From Endosaccharibacter trunci (GTDB taxonomy: Bacteria; Pseudomonadota; Alphaproteobacteria; Acetobacterales; Acetobacteraceae): DNA of 64,000 nt. The DNA lies in NCBI GenBank assembly GCA_024515975.1, contig JAMSKV010000006.1, positions 124,001 to 188,000 of the forward strand, in the 5' to 3' direction. Shown piece by piece: positions 1-9,755 of this stretch (the first letter of the stretch is position 1; every line of letters starts with the position of its first letter). The position numbers and the translations under genes are program-made. Under the pieces are notes generated by a model. It searched no databases. It had not been told where the DNA came from and saw only the letters and a program-made list of their open reading frames with translations.

Positions 1-1
1 C

Positions 2-499
2 TTCTTTCCGCAGCTCTCGTCGCTGTTCCCGGAGGCGAAGCTGATCTCGATCGCACGCGATCCGCGCGACGTGATATCGTCCGCCTGGCACCGGTTCCAG
101 AAGCGTCCCGGCAGCACGGAAGCCGATCTGGCCAGTTTCGTGCACCGCGTGCTGCCGATGGCGGATCGCTGGACCCGGGCGATGCTGGACGCGCCGGCTC
201 TGCATGGCGACCGGTTCGTGCTGATCACCTTTGAGGCGTTGCTGCGCGATCCCGTGTCGGTGCTGTGCGGTCTGTTCCGGTTTCTCGGCGTGTCGGGGGA
301 CGAGGCGTTGGCGGAGGCTGCGCTGGCGGCAGCCGACTTCCGCAGCCAGACCGGGCGCGCGCCGGGCGAGGCGCTGGACGGCGCGTTCCACCGTCGCGGC
401 ATCGCCGGAGACTGGCGGGACACGCTGCCTCCGGCTCTGAACGAGCTCGTCCTGGACCGCCTCGGCTGGAGCTTCCCCCGCTTCGGCTGGAGGCCCTGA
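2..499 (+). CDS. Sulfotransferase family protein, C-terminal part (5' end outside window)
   Basis: The reading frame is open from the window edge, so only the last 165 residues are visible. They begin FFPQLSSLFPEAKLISIARD and continue into RDPRDVISSAWHRF. This R-D-P-R-D-V-x-x-S pattern is the 3'-phosphate-binding motif of PAPS-dependent sulfotransferases. The downstream part (RFVLITFEALLRDP, then a helical tail) fits the usual C-terminus of bacterial sulfotransferases, in which the E-L-x-x-D-P segment follows the second PAPS contact. The P-loop-like 5'-phosphosulfate motif would lie upstream and cannot be checked. Many bacterial members carry N-terminal TPR repeats, which is also not visible here. 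The substrate is unknown. The gene converges on gcvP. Confidence 0.75.
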   Translation, partial: FFPQLSSLFPEAKLISIARDPRDVISSAWHRFQKRPGSTEADLASFVHRVLPMADRWTRAMLDAPALHGDRFVLITFEALLRDPVSVLCGLFRFLGVSGDEALAEAALAAADFRSQTGRAPGEALDGAFHRRGIAGDWRDTLPPALNELVLDRLGWSFPRFGWRP

Positions 500-512
500 C
501 GAACCGGGATGA

Positions 513-530
513 AAGGGGCCGGCGCCCCTT
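513..530. terminator. Hairpin between convergent sulfotransferase and gcvP genes
   Basis: A perfect 7-bp stem (AAGGGGC / GCCCCTT) with a CGGC loop lies between the sulfotransferase stop (499) and the gcvP stop (557). Its position between convergent genes suggests a bidirectional terminator. There is no long T-run, so termination activity is inferred. Confidence 0.5.
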
Positions 531-556
531 CCTGGAATACGGCAGAGCCCCGCCGT

Positions 557-3439
557 CTACTCCGCGGCTTCGGCGTAGTTCTCCATCGGCGGGCAGGAGC
601 ACACCAGGTTCCGGTCGCCATAGGAGTTGTCCAGACGACCCACCGGCGGGAAATACTTGTCCTGTGCCGCGACCCCGGCCGGCAGGCACCCCGCCTCCCG
701 GCTATAGGGACGATCCCACCCGCTCGACACCAGATCGGCCAGCGTGTGCGGCGCGTGGCGCAGCGGGCTGTTCTCCACCGCCAGCTCGCCTTTTTCCACC
801 GCGGCGATCTCGGCGCGTATGGCCAGCATGGCGTCGCAGAACCGGTCCAGCTCGACACGGCTTTCCGATTCCGTCGGCTCGATCATGAAGGTGCCGGCCA
901 CCGGGAAGCTCACGGTGGGGGCATGGAAGCCATGGTCGATCAGGCGCTTGGCGATGTCGTCCACGGTGATGCCGTGCCGGTCCTTGAACGGGCGCAGATC
1001 GACGATGCACTCATGCGCCACGCGGCCCTGCGCGCCGCGATACAGCACCGGATAGGCGCCCTCGAGCCGCTTCACGATGTAGTTCGAGTTCAGGATCGCC
1101 ACCTGGGTCGCGCGACGCAGCCCGTCCGCCCCCATCAGCAGCATATAGGCGTAGGAGATCGGCAGGATCGAGGCGGAACCCCAGTTCGCCGCCGACACCG
1201 CATGCGCGCCGCCCTGCTCCGGACGACCGGGCAGGAACGGCGCCAGATGCGCCCGCACGCCGATCGGCCCCATGCCGGGGCCGCCGCCGCCATGCGGAAT
1301 GCAGAAAGTCTTGTGCAGGTTGAAATGGCTCACATCGGCGCCAAACGCGCCCGGACGCGACAGGCCGACCTGGGCGTTCAGGTTGGCGCCGTCGAGATAG
1401 ACCTGCCCGCCGGCCTCATGCACCAGATCGCAGATCTCGCGCACCGATTCCTCGAACACGCCGTGCGTGGACGGGTAGGTGATCATGATCGCGGCGAGCT
1501 GGGCCCGGTGCTGCTCGATCTTGGCGCGCAGATCGGTCACGTCCACGTTGCCCTCGCGGTCGCAGCCCACCACCACCACCCGCATGCCGACCATGTGCGC
1601 CGAGGCCGGGTTGGTGCCGTGCGCGGAGGCCGGGATCAGGCAGATATCGCGATGCGCCTCGCCGCGGGCGTGATGATAGCCGCGGATCGCCAGCAGGCCG
1701 GCATACTCGCCCTGCGCGCCGGAATTCGGCTGCAGGGACACGGCGTCGTAGCCGCTCACCGCGCAGAGTTTGGCCTGGAGATCGGCGAACAGCTCCGCAT
1801 AGCCTTCGGCCTGATCGGCCGGCGCGAACGGATGGATGTCGCAGAAGCCCGGCCAGGTGATCGGCACCATCTCCACCGTGGCGTTCAGCTTCATGGTGCA
1901 GGAGCCGAGCGGGATCATGGTCCGGTCCAGCGCCAGATCCCGGTCCGACAGACGGCGCAGGAAGCGCAGCATCTCGGTCTCGGAATGGTGGGTGCGGAAC
2001 ACCTCGTGCTCCAGCAACGCCCCGGTCCGGCGCAGCTCGGCCGGGATCGCGTCCGGCGCCTGCAGGGAGGCCTCGTCCGGCTGGCCGCCGAAGGCTGTCC
2101 AAACGGCGCGGATGATGTCCGGCGTGGTGGTCTCGTCCAGGCTGATGCCAAGGCGGCTGTCGTCGATGCGACGCAGGTTGATGCCGGCCTCAAGCGCGCG
2201 CGCCAGGATGGCGTCGGTTTCCGTGCCGGTCCGCACCGTCACCGTGTCGAAGAACCTGTCATTCTCCACCGAGCGACCCAGCGCGCGCAGCCCTGCCGCC
2301 AGAACCTGGGCCCGGCGCGCCACGTGCCCGGCAATGGCGCGCAGCCCCTCCGGACCGTGATGCACGGCATACATGGCGGCGATCACTGCCAGCAGCACCT
2401 GGGCGGTGCAGATGTTGGAGGTCGCCTTCTCCCGGCGGATATGCTGCTCGCGCGTCTGCAGCGCCAGGCGATAGGCCGGGCGGCCGGCGGCGTCGATCGA
2501 CACACCCACCAGTCGCCCCGGCATGGAGCGCTTGAACGCGTCGCGCACCGCCATGTAGGCGGCATGCGGACCGCCATAGCCCATCGGCACGCCGAAACGC
2601 TGCATGGAGCCGATGGCGATGTCCGCGCCCAGCGAGCCGGGCGACGCCAGCAGCACCAGCGCCAGCGGGTCGGCCGCCACCGCAGCGAGCGCGCCGGCCT
2701 CGTGCAGACGCGCGATCAGCGCGCGCGGATCGCGGATGCGGCCATAGGTGTCGGGATATTGCAGCAGCGCGCCGAACACGGCACGCGCATCGGCCGCGTC
2801 CGGATCGCCCACCACGAGGTCGATTCCCATCGGCTCGGCCCGCGTGCGCAGCACCGCCAGGATCTGCGGATGCACGCCTTCATCGACGAAGAAGCTGTTG
2901 CTCTTCGACTTGGCCATGCGCTTGGCCAGAGTCATCGCTTCCGCCGCCGCCGTGGCCTCGTCCAGAAGCGATGCGTTGGCGACGTCGAGTCCCGTCAGGT
3001 CGCAGACCAGGGTCTGGAACGCCAGCAGCGCCTCCAGCCGGCCCTGGCTGATCTCGGGCTGGTACGGGGTGTAGGCGGTGTACCAGGCCGGGTTCTCCAG
3101 GATGTTGCGCTGGATCACGCCGGGCAGGATGGTGCCGTGATAGCCCTGGCCGATCAGCGAGGTCAGCACCCGGTTGCGGCCGGCGATGCCGCGCAGCTTC
3201 TCCAGAACGGCGGTCTCGGTCATGCCTTCGGCCAGACCCGCCGCGGCCCAGGCGTCGCTCCAGCCTTCCGGCGCCATGCGGATGGAGGACGGCACGGTTT
3301 CCGCCGTCAGGGTTTCCAGATCGGCGGCGCCGATCACGCGCAGCATGGCGGCGACCTCGGCCGCATCGGGGCCGATATGCCGCTTGGCAAACGAGTCGCC
3401 CGACGCGTTCGTGCCGGCCCAGAGTGTGTGCTCGGTCAT
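557..3439 (-). CDS. gcvP: Glycine dehydrogenase (decarboxylating), P-protein of the glycine cleavage system
   Basis: This 960-residue protein has the length of the fused (single-chain) P-protein. It decarboxylates glycine with PLP and passes the aminomethyl group to lipoylated H-protein. The N-terminus has the family signature FAKRHIGP. The PLP-lysine segment [20 protein letters not shown] is intact, and the C-terminal lobe has the expected HECIVDLR and [19 protein letters not shown] segments. It is the last gene of the riboswitch-controlled operon, starting 13 bp after gcvT. No gcvH lies between gcvT and gcvP or elsewhere in the window, so the H-protein must be encoded elsewhere. Confidence 0.97.
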   Translation of the reverse strand: MTEHTLWAGTNASGDSFAKRHIGPDAAEVAAMLRVIGAADLETLTAETVPSSIRMAPEGWSDAWAAAGLAEGMTETAVLEKLRGIAGRNRVLTSLIGQGYHGTILPGVIQRNILENPAWYTAYTPYQPEISQGRLEALLAFQTLVCDLTGLDVANASLLDEATAAAEAMTLAKRMAKSKSNSFFVDEGVHPQILAVLRTRAEPMGIDLVVGDPDAADARAVFGALLQYPDTYGRIRDPRALIARLHEAGALAAVAADPLALVLLASPGSLGADIAIGSMQRFGVPMGYGGPHAAYMAVRDAFKRSMPGRLVGVSIDAAGRPAYRLALQTREQHIRREKATSNICTAQVLLAVIAAMYAVHHGPEGLRAIAGHVARRAQVLAAGLRALGRSVENDRFFDTVTVRTGTETDAILARALEAGINLRRIDDSRLGISLDETTTPDIIRAVWTAFGGQPDEASLQAPDAIPAELRRTGALLEHEVFRTHHSETEMLRFLRRLSDRDLALDRTMIPLGSCTMKLNATVEMVPITWPGFCDIHPFAPADQAEGYAELFADLQAKLCAVSGYDAVSLQPNSGAQGEYAGLLAIRGYHHARGEAHRDICLIPASAHGTNPASAHMVGMRVVVVGCDREGNVDVTDLRAKIEQHRAQLAAIMITYPSTHGVFEESVREICDLVHEAGGQVYLDGANLNAQVGLSRPGAFGADVSHFNLHKTFCIPHGGGGPGMGPIGVRAHLAPFLPGRPEQGGAHAVSAANWGSASILPISYAYMLLMGADGLRRATQVAILNSNYIVKRLEGAYPVLYRGAQGRVAHECIVDLRPFKDRHGITVDDIAKRLIDHGFHAPTVSFPVAGTFMIEPTESESRVELDRFCDAMLAIRAEIAAVEKGELAVENSPLRHAPHTLADLVSSGWDRPYSREAGCLPAGVAAQDKYFPPVGRLDNSYGDRNLVCSCPPMENYAEAAE

Positions 3440-3452
3440 CGGAATTCGATTC

Positions 3453-4616
3453 TTACCGCTTGTAGGTGGGGGGAACGAACGGGGTCGGGCTCACGGTCAC
3501 GGAAACCGGCCTTCCCCGCAGCTCCGAGAGAAGCACCGTGCCTGGCTGGGCCAGGGCGGTCTCGACGTAGCCCATCGCCACCGGCGCCTGCAGCGTCGGC
3601 CCGAACGCGCCGGAGGTCACATGCCCGACCGGCGTGGCCGGATCGTCCGGCAGGAACAAGGGCGCGCCGGCCCGGAGCGGCGCCCGTCCGTCCGGGCGCA
3701 GCCCGACCCGGCGGCGCGCGGCCCCGTTCTCCAGCTCGGTCAGGATGCGCTGGGCGCCGATGAACCCGTCGCCACGCGCCCCGCCGAAGCGGCGGCTCTT
3801 CTGGATCGCCCATTCCAGCGCCGCTTCGACCGGGCTGGTGCCGGTGTCGAGATCGGAGCCGTAGAGGCACAGCCCGGCCTCGAGACGCAGGCTGTCGCGC
3901 GCGCCGAGCCCGATCGGCAGGACGCCGGGCTGCGCCAGCAGGCGGCGCGCGATCGACTCGGCGGCGGCACTCGGCAGGCCGATCTCGAACCCGTCCTCGC
4001 CGGTATAGCCGGAGCGCGACACGGTGCAGTCCTGCCCGTCGATCGAGACGCGGCGGAAATCCATGAACCGCATCGCCGCCACCTCGGGCGCCAGAGCGGC
4101 GAGGGCCGCCTCCGCGCCCGGACCCTGCAGCGCCAGCAGTGCCCGGTCGGCCAGGAGGGCGATCTCGCACTCGGCACCCAGATGCTGTTGCAGATGCGCC
4201 AGATCGGCGAGCTTCGGCCCGGCATTCACCACCAGGAACAGTTGATCGGCCTCGGCCGCCACCATCAGGTCGTCCGAGATGCCGCCGTCCGGCGTGGTGA
4301 AGAGCGCGTAACGCTGCCGGCCCGGCTTCAGGGCGACGATGTCGGCCGGCACCAGCCGTTCCAGCGCCAGCGCCGCGTCATGCAGCGAGCCCGAACGATG
4401 GCGCAGGCTGATCTGGCCCATATGCGACACGTCGAATAGGCCGCAGGCGGAGCGCACATGGGTGTGCTCCGTCATGATCCCGGCCGGATACTGGACGGGC
4501 ATCTCGTAGCCGGCGAACGGCACCATCCGGCCGCCCAGTTCGAGATGCAGCGCATGCAGCGGCGTGCGGGACAAGGGCTCCGGCGTCACCGGCGGCGTGG
4601 CGGCGTGCTGGTCCAT
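3453..4616 (-). CDS. gcvT: Aminomethyltransferase, T-protein of the glycine cleavage system
   Basis: This 387-residue folate-dependent T-protein releases ammonia from the aminomethyl-H-protein and makes 5,10-methylene-THF. The N-terminal [17 protein letters not shown], the DVSHMGQI segment and the [10 protein letters not shown] motif are typical of the family. The start at 4616 was chosen because its ATG shares a base with the glyA stop (TGATG), which implies translational coupling, and because the family alignment begins there. A longer in-frame ATG at 4676 lies deep in glyA. The coupled glyA and gcvT products both work on the methylene-THF pool. Confidence 0.96.
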   Translation of the reverse strand: MDQHAATPPVTPEPLSRTPLHALHLELGGRMVPFAGYEMPVQYPAGIMTEHTHVRSACGLFDVSHMGQISLRHRSGSLHDAALALERLVPADIVALKPGRQRYALFTTPDGGISDDLMVAAEADQLFLVVNAGPKLADLAHLQQHLGAECEIALLADRALLALQGPGAEAALAALAPEVAAMRFMDFRRVSIDGQDCTVSRSGYTGEDGFEIGLPSAAAESIARRLLAQPGVLPIGLGARDSLRLEAGLCLYGSDLDTGTSPVEAALEWAIQKSRRFGGARGDGFIGAQRILTELENGAARRRVGLRPDGRAPLRAGAPLFLPDDPATPVGHVTSGAFGPTLQAPVAMGYVETALAQPGTVLLSELRGRPVSVTVSPTPFVPPTYKR

Positions 4617-5914
4617 CAGGCGGCCTTCGCGCCGGCATCGGCGGTGCCGGCGCCATAGAGCGGGAAGCGCTTGCACAAGGCCTTGACCGCCTCGTGCGCG
4701 GCAGTCTCCGCGGCCGAATTGTCGTCCGGGTTCTGCTTCAGCCCGTCCAGAACGTCGGCGATCAGGTTCGCCACCTGGCGGAACTCCGCCTCGCCGAACC
4801 CGCGCGTGGTGGCGGCGGGCGAACCCAGGCGGATGCCGCTGGTCTGCGCCGGCGGCAGCGGATCGTAGGGGATGCCGTTCTTGTTGCAGGTCAGTCCGGC
4901 CCGCTCCAGGGAAGCTTCCGCCGCCTTGCCGGTCACGCCGGCGCGGCGCAGATCCAGCAGAACCAGATGCGTGTCGGTGCCGCCGGTCACCAGCTCATGC
5001 CCGCGCGCCACCAGCTGCTCGCCCAGCACACGCGCGTTGGTCACCACCTGGGCGGCGTAGTCGCGGAAATCGGGACGCAGCGCCTCGCCGAACGCCACCG
5101 CCTTGGCGGCGATCACATGCATCAGCGGGCCGCCCTGCTGGCCGGGGAACACCGCCGAATTGATCTTCTTGGCCAGCGCCTCGTCGTTGCACAGGATCAT
5201 GCCGCCGCGCGGGCCGCGCAGCGTCTTGTGCGTGGTGGTGGTCGCCACATGCGCATGCGGGAACGGGCTCGGATGCGCGCCGCCCGCGACCAGGCCGGCG
5301 AAATGCGCCATGTCCACCATCAGCAGCGCGCCCACCCCGTCGGCGATGGCGCGGAATCGGGCGAAATCGATCTGGCGGGGAATGGCCGAACCGCCGGCGA
5401 TGATCAGCTTCGGCTTGTGCTCCTGCGCCAGGCTCTCGACCTGATCGTAGTCCAGCAGGCCGTCCTGGCGACGCACGCCGTACTGCACCGCGTTGAACCA
5501 CTTGCCGCTGACCGTCGGTTTCGCGCCATGGGTGAGATGGCCGCCGGCATCGATCGCCATGCCCAGGAAGGTGTCGCCGGGCCTGAGCAGCGCCATCATC
5601 ACAGCGCCGTTGGCCTGCGCGCCCGAATGCGGCTGCACGTTGGCATAGGCGCAGCCGAACAGCGCCGTCGCGCGTTCGATCGCCGCCGTTTCCACCACAT
5701 CCGCCTCGGCGCAGCCGCCGTAATAGCGGCGGCCCGGATAACCCTCGGCGTATTTGTTGGTCAGCACCGAACCCTGCGCCGCCAGGACCGCGGGCGAGAC
5801 GATGTTCTCGCTGGCGATCAGCTCGATGCCCTCGTCCTGCCGCACCAGCTCGGCCGACAACGCGCGGGCGATCAGCGGATCGTCGCGGAGCGAGCGGGAA
5901 AAGAAGTCCGACAT
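4616..5914 (-). CDS. glyA: Serine hydroxymethyltransferase
   Basis: This 432-residue PLP enzyme interconverts serine and glycine using tetrahydrofolate. Family hallmarks are present: [14 protein letters not shown] near the N-terminus, [15 protein letters not shown], and the PLP-lysine segment [14 protein letters not shown]. The start at 5914 is preceded by AAGGA at 7 nt. An alternative ATG at 5932 overlaps the sdaA stop (ATGCTGA) but has no better ribosome site. With glycine in excess, the cleavage system supplies methylene-THF and GlyA makes serine, which the upstream SdaA then deaminates. The gene order therefore describes a complete route from glycine to pyruvate. Confidence 0.96.
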   Translation of the reverse strand: MSDFFSRSLRDDPLIARALSAELVRQDEGIELIASENIVSPAVLAAQGSVLTNKYAEGYPGRRYYGGCAEADVVETAAIERATALFGCAYANVQPHSGAQANGAVMMALLRPGDTFLGMAIDAGGHLTHGAKPTVSGKWFNAVQYGVRRQDGLLDYDQVESLAQEHKPKLIIAGGSAIPRQIDFARFRAIADGVGALLMVDMAHFAGLVAGGAHPSPFPHAHVATTTTHKTLRGPRGGMILCNDEALAKKINSAVFPGQQGGPLMHVIAAKAVAFGEALRPDFRDYAAQVVTNARVLGEQLVARGHELVTGGTDTHLVLLDLRRAGVTGKAAEASLERAGLTCNKNGIPYDPLPPAQTSGIRLGSPAATTRGFGEAEFRQVANLIADVLDGLKQNPDDNSAAETAAHEAVKALCKRFPLYGAGTADAGAKAA

Positions 5915-5925
5915 GGCGCTATCCT

Positions 5926-7377
5926 TCAGCATTCGACGTGGTTGACCGCGAGGTTGACCGGGAGGCTGCAGGTCACGGCGAGCCCGCCCAGGCTGGTTTC
6001 CTTGTATTTCGAACGCATGTCGTCGCCGGTCTGGCGCATGGTCTCGATCACCGCGTCCAGGGATACGATGTGCTGCCCGTCGCCGCGAAGGGCAAGGTAG
6101 GCGGCATTGATCGCCTTCACCGCTCCCATCGTGTTGCGCTCGATGCAGGGCACCTGCACCAGCCCACCGATCGGGTCGCAGGTAAGGCCCAGATTATGCT
6201 CCATGCCGATCTCGGCCGCATTCTCGATCTGCGCGTCGGTGCCGCCCAGAACCGCGCACAAGGCGGCGGCGGCCATGGAACACGCCACCCCCACCTCGCC
6301 CTGGCAGCCCATCTCCGCCGCGGAGATCGACGCGCGCTTCTTGTAGAGAAAGCCGATCGCCGCCGCCGTCAGCAGGAAACGGCGCGCGCCCGCGTCATCC
6401 GCGCCGGGCGTGAAGCGCTGATAATAGCGCAGAACCGCCGGCAGAACGCCCGCGGCTCCGTTGGTCGGCGCCGTCACCACGCGGCCGCCGGCCGCGTTCT
6501 CCTCGTTCACCGCCAGAGCCCACAGGCTCACCCATTCGAACACGTCCTGCGGACCCGGCGCGCGCTCGGTGGCCTCCAGCGCGGCCTTGATCACCCCTGC
6601 GCGCCGGCGCACGCCGAGGCCGCCCGGCAAGATGCCCGATGCGACGCAGCCGCGATCAATGCAGCCGGACATCGCCGACGCAACGGCGTCCAGGAAGGCA
6701 TCGGTCTCCGCCTCCGACCGCCAGACGGTCTCGTTGGCCGCGACGATCCCGGCGATGCCGAGCCCCGATCCGGACGCCTGTTCCAGAAGTTCAGCGCCGG
6801 AGGTGAAGGGAAAGGGCTGGCGTACGTTGGCGGCAACCGGCGGCACGCCCGCTTCCAGCACCACGCCGCCGCCGATGGAATGGAACACGCGCTCCAGCGT
6901 GCTCCCGTCGGCGAAGACGCAGCCGAACAGGAGCGTGTTGGGATGGCCGGGATGGAAGGTGTCGCGGTCGAACACCAGGTCGCGGCCCTGCGCGAACGGG
7001 ACCGGCGCACGGTCGCCCAGCATCAGCATCCCGCTCTCCGCGATCGCGCCCAGCAGGGCCGGCACGCGGTCCGGGTCGATCCCGTCCGGCGCCCAGCCGG
7101 CCAGGCCGAGGATCACGGCGGTGTCGGTCGCGTGGCCGTGCCCGGTCAGCGCCAGGGAGCCGAACAGGCGGCAGCGCACCGAGACCGGCGCGGTCCGCCG
7201 CTCTTCCGCCGTCTCCAGGGCCGCCTGCGCGAACAGCCGCCCGGCCCGCATCGGGCCCACGGTATGCGAGCTCGAGGGGCCGATGCCGATCGTGTAGAGA
7301 TCGAACACGCTGATGGCGCGGGCCAGCATGTCGCCGTTCGGGCGGTGCGCGGTGCGAAGATCGTCGGCGTCGGTCAT
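5926..7377 (-). CDS. sdaA: L-serine ammonia-lyase (iron-sulfur L-serine dehydratase)
   Basis: This 483-residue single-chain L-serine dehydratase makes pyruvate and ammonia from serine through a [4Fe-4S] cluster. The N-terminal beta domain carries [20 protein letters not shown]. The C-terminal alpha domain carries the family cysteines in [13 protein letters not shown] and in [19 protein letters not shown]. It is the first gene of the operon and lies directly behind a tandem glycine riboswitch, so it should be induced by glycine. The downstream glyA start region overlaps its stop. Having serine dehydratase as the leading gene is less usual than gcvT or gcvP alone. Confidence 0.95.
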   Translation of the reverse strand: MTDADDLRTAHRPNGDMLARAISVFDLYTIGIGPSSSHTVGPMRAGRLFAQAALETAEERRTAPVSVRCRLFGSLALTGHGHATDTAVILGLAGWAPDGIDPDRVPALLGAIAESGMLMLGDRAPVPFAQGRDLVFDRDTFHPGHPNTLLFGCVFADGSTLERVFHSIGGGVVLEAGVPPVAANVRQPFPFTSGAELLEQASGSGLGIAGIVAANETVWRSEAETDAFLDAVASAMSGCIDRGCVASGILPGGLGVRRRAGVIKAALEATERAPGPQDVFEWVSLWALAVNEENAAGGRVVTAPTNGAAGVLPAVLRYYQRFTPGADDAGARRFLLTAAAIGFLYKKRASISAAEMGCQGEVGVACSMAAAALCAVLGGTDAQIENAAEIGMEHNLGLTCDPIGGLVQVPCIERNTMGAVKAINAAYLALRGDGQHIVSLDAVIETMRQTGDDMRSKYKETSLGGLAVTCSLPVNLAVNHVEC

Positions 7378-7409
7378 GGCGCGGCGCTCCCGGGTTCGGA
7401 CCCTGGGGA

Positions 7410-7427
7410 ACGGACGAAACGGTCCGT
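7410..7427 (-). other. Hairpin in the glycine riboswitch expression region
   Basis: A 6-bp stem (ACGGAC / GTCCGT, loop 6 nt) lies between the second aptamer and the sdaA start. A second small hairpin (GGGT-tcgg-ACCC, 7392-7403 on the + strand) lies closer to the start codon and overlaps the G-rich stretch that could serve as ribosome site. These are candidates for the switching part of the riboswitch. Which conformer forms with glycine bound cannot be decided by eye. Confidence 0.4.
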
Positions 7428-7431
7428 CAAC

Positions 7432-7600
7432 GCGCCCCTTCTGTTTGCTTTGCCTGAGATCGTTATCCCGTCGGCGGACGCTCCCGCGGGGAACGCCTCT
7501 TTCCAGAAGTTCTCACCGATGCGGTCCTTCTGCCTGAGAGTTTCCGGGGCGGTTGCTCCTTCGGCGCCGGCCGGACCGAAGCCCCACCGATCTCTCCCAC
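7432..7600 (-). promoter_or_regulatory. Tandem glycine riboswitch (two aptamers)
   Basis: On the minus strand the leader of sdaA shows both conserved glycine-aptamer cores. Aptamer 1 (about 7516-7600) opens with GGGAGAGA, has CGCCGAAGGAGCAA and closes with CTCTCAGGCAGAAGGACCG. Aptamer 2 (about 7432-7512) opens with TCTGGAAAGAGGCG, has CGCCGACGGGATAA and closes with ATCTCAGGCAAAGCAAACAG. The short linker and the paired TCAGGCA blocks are diagnostic of the cooperative tandem form. It precedes sdaA-glyA-gcvT-gcvP, so glycine would switch on both its cleavage and its conversion through serine to pyruvate. Confidence 0.96.
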
Positions 7601-7773
7601 ATCGACGCCGGCTTCATCGCAGGCGGGAGGGGGCAGTGTCAACGCGCTTGTGCCAGGCGAACGGCATGAAAGCCCGTCCGTCCGTGCGGGCGCGCAGCCG
7701 GCGTACGCTCCGGACGGGCCTGGCGATGCGCCGGGCCCTGGGGAGCATCGTTCGGAGGAGCCGCGGTGTCGGA

Positions 7774-8433
7774 TCAGGCCTTCCAGCGCGAACCCCGGAT
7801 GACCGAGCAGAAATTGCCGCGATGGAAATGCGGCTCCTTGTCGGCGATGACGTCGGCCTTCACGTTGCCGAAGGTGGTGTCGGGCTTGTGCCTGATGCCG
7901 TCGTAGAAGGCCTGGATGATGTCTTCCTTGAAGTTGGCCGAGCGCGGGAACGCCTTGACCACCGCCTCGCGCACCTCATCCTCGTACTGGTCGTAGGTGA
8001 GGCCGAGCACGTCCATTTCGACGCCTGCGGTGGTCAGCGCGATCACCGGGTGCATGAACTCCGGCACGCCGGGGGTGGTGTGGAGCGCGATCCCGGTCCA
8101 GACACGCTCGATGTCCGAAGGATCGACACCGTGGCCGGCCAGGAAGTCGCGCGCGGCATTGGCCCCGTCGACCTCGAAGCGCAGGTGTTCGCTGCTGTGC
8201 GACGGCATCAGCCCGATGTCGTGGAACATCGCGGCGGCGTAGAGCAGTTCGGGATTGAAGCTCAGGCCGCGCTGCCGTCCGGCGATCGCGCCGAAAAAGA
8301 ACACCCGGCTCGAATGGTTGAAGAGCAGCTCGTTCTCGGTGTCGCGGATGAACTCGGTGATCGCACGGCCAAGCCGGCTGTCCGGCACCTTGATGCCATG
8401 AATATTGGCGGTCGAGAGAAGCGCGTCGGTCAT
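7774..8433 (-). CDS. HD-domain hydrolase, cyanamide-hydratase-like
   Basis: This 219-residue soluble protein contains an HD metal-hydrolase core: NHSSRVFFFGAI (first His), AAAMFHDIGL (HD pair) and a later TGIALHT segment. The layout resembles small HD proteins of the cyanamide hydratase/DDI2 group, but the true substrate is unknown. The start at 8433 is supported by AAGGTG seven bases upstream; an in-frame extension to 8535 has no family-like sequence. It is transcribed away from a GlxA-type regulator with 209 bp between the starts, a common arrangement for a regulator and its target. Confidence 0.8.
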   Translation of the reverse strand: MTDALLSTANIHGIKVPDSRLGRAITEFIRDTENELLFNHSSRVFFFGAIAGRQRGLSFNPELLYAAAMFHDIGLMPSHSSEHLRFEVDGANAARDFLAGHGVDPSDIERVWTGIALHTTPGVPEFMHPVIALTTAGVEMDVLGLTYDQYEDEVREAVVKAFPRSANFKEDIIQAFYDGIRHKPDTTFGNVKADVIADKEPHFHRGNFCSVIRGSRWKA

Positions 8434-8642
8434 GTCGTCACCTTGGCGAGGAGAGTGGAGGCTTCGGTTTCCGCCTGAGTTTCGGAGGACCGTTGCCGGT
8501 GACCGACACATCACATCTCTCCGGCATGGCGGCAATCAACGCCCACAGTGGATTTCTGCCAAGCATGCGCGATAAACTGCCTGGAGCGCCGGAATGGCTG
8601 CCGCGCAGCCGATCGGAGCTGCGGTGACCGGGAAGCGGTTCG

Positions 8643-9608
8643 ATGGCCCATCGCGATGTTGCCGTCGTCATCCACGAGGGTGTCCAGGCGCTCGATGTCG
8701 CAGGCCCGCTGGACGTGTTCGCCGCGGCCAACGATTTCCTCATGCCCGCGGACCACTATCGATGCTTCGTCGTCGGGAAGGACGGCGCGCCGGTTCGCAG
8801 TTCGAACGGCATGAGGATCGTGGCCGACCTGGGTTTCGACGACGCCTGCCGCCCGTTCCATACGGTGCTGGTGGCAGGCGGCCCGAGCATGCCCGATCGC
8901 GGTCCGGACCCGCTCCTGTCCGAATGGCTGCGCGAATGGGGCAGCCGTGCCGAGCGATACGGCTCGATCTGCAACGGCACCTTCGCGCTCGGCCATGCAG
9001 GCCTGCTCGATGGCAGGACCGTCACCACGCATTGGCTCGCCTCGGCCAGGCTCGCGGCCGGATTTCCCAGGGCGCGGGTCGAGCCGGATCGCATCCACGT
9101 CAGGGACGATCGGCTGGTCAGCTCGGCCGGGGTGACGGCGGGGATCGACCTCGCGCTCGCGCTGGTGGCGGAGGACCATGGCGCAGCGACGTCGCTCGCG
9201 TGCGCCAAGGCGCTGGTCGTCATGGCGCAGCGTCAGGGCGGCCAGTCGCAGTTCAGCCCGCTCCTTCTCCGCGTCGCTGACGGCGCCTCCCCGCTTGGCA
9301 GGGTGCAGGCCTATGTGATGGAGCACCTTTCCGAAGCGTTTCCGGTGGAGCGGCTTGCGCAGATCGCAGGAGTGAGTCTCCGGAGCGTCGCGCGCTTGTT
9401 CGCCCAGGGGCTGGGAACCACCCCCCACGACTTCATCGAAAGCATCCGCATCGACCAGGCGCGCAACTTGCTGGAGGCTTCGGATACGGCGATCAAGGTC
9501 GTGGCCTTCGAATGCGGCTTCGGCAATCCCGATCTGATGAGAAGCGCCTTCCAGCGACGGCTCGGCGTGACGCCCGTTCAATATCGGGAACGGTTCCGGG
9601 CGTCGTGA
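8643..9608 (+). CDS. GlxA/FtrA-type transcriptional regulator (DJ-1/PfpI domain plus AraC HTH)
   Basis: This 321-residue regulator has an N-terminal DJ-1/PfpI-like class I amidotransferase fold (VAVVIHEGVQALDVAGPLDV) with the nucleophile-elbow region SICNGTFALG, where Cys occupies the usual position. An AraC-type double helix-turn-helix makes up the last 100 residues (LAQIAGVSLRSVARLFAQ, then VAFECGFGNPDLMRSAFQ). The DJ-1 part normally acts as ligand sensor rather than enzyme. Divergence from the HD-domain gene suggests that it controls that gene from the shared 8434-8642 spacer. No operator could be recognised with confidence. Confidence 0.88.
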   Translation: MAHRDVAVVIHEGVQALDVAGPLDVFAAANDFLMPADHYRCFVVGKDGAPVRSSNGMRIVADLGFDDACRPFHTVLVAGGPSMPDRGPDPLLSEWLREWGSRAERYGSICNGTFALGHAGLLDGRTVTTHWLASARLAAGFPRARVEPDRIHVRDDRLVSSAGVTAGIDLALALVAEDHGAATSLACAKALVVMAQRQGGQSQFSPLLLRVADGASPLGRVQAYVMEHLSEAFPVERLAQIAGVSLRSVARLFAQGLGTTPHDFIESIRIDQARNLLEASDTAIKVVAFECGFGNPDLMRSAFQRRLGVTPVQYRERFRAS

Positions 9609-9755
9609 TCCTCCCCTGAACCGATCGCTTCCTGACCCGCTTGCCAACAAGGATCGGCCCCTGAGGCGTGGATGATCGCGGAACGACATCTTACGGCGAT
9701 CGCAACCGGGACCTCACCGTTCCGTTACGGCGGGTCAGGCTCAGGAGTCCGGCTC

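Noticed and set aside
509-3763. Very long open frame (over 1000 codons) opposite gcvP
   Set aside because: The high GC content and codon bias of gcvP keep the antisense frame open. The translated product is His/Arg/Gln-rich with no domain, and gcvP itself is complete.
7391-7403. GGGTTCGGACCC resembling a tRNA T-arm
   Set aside because: No acceptor, D or anticodon arm around it. It lies in the sdaA leader and fits the riboswitch expression region.
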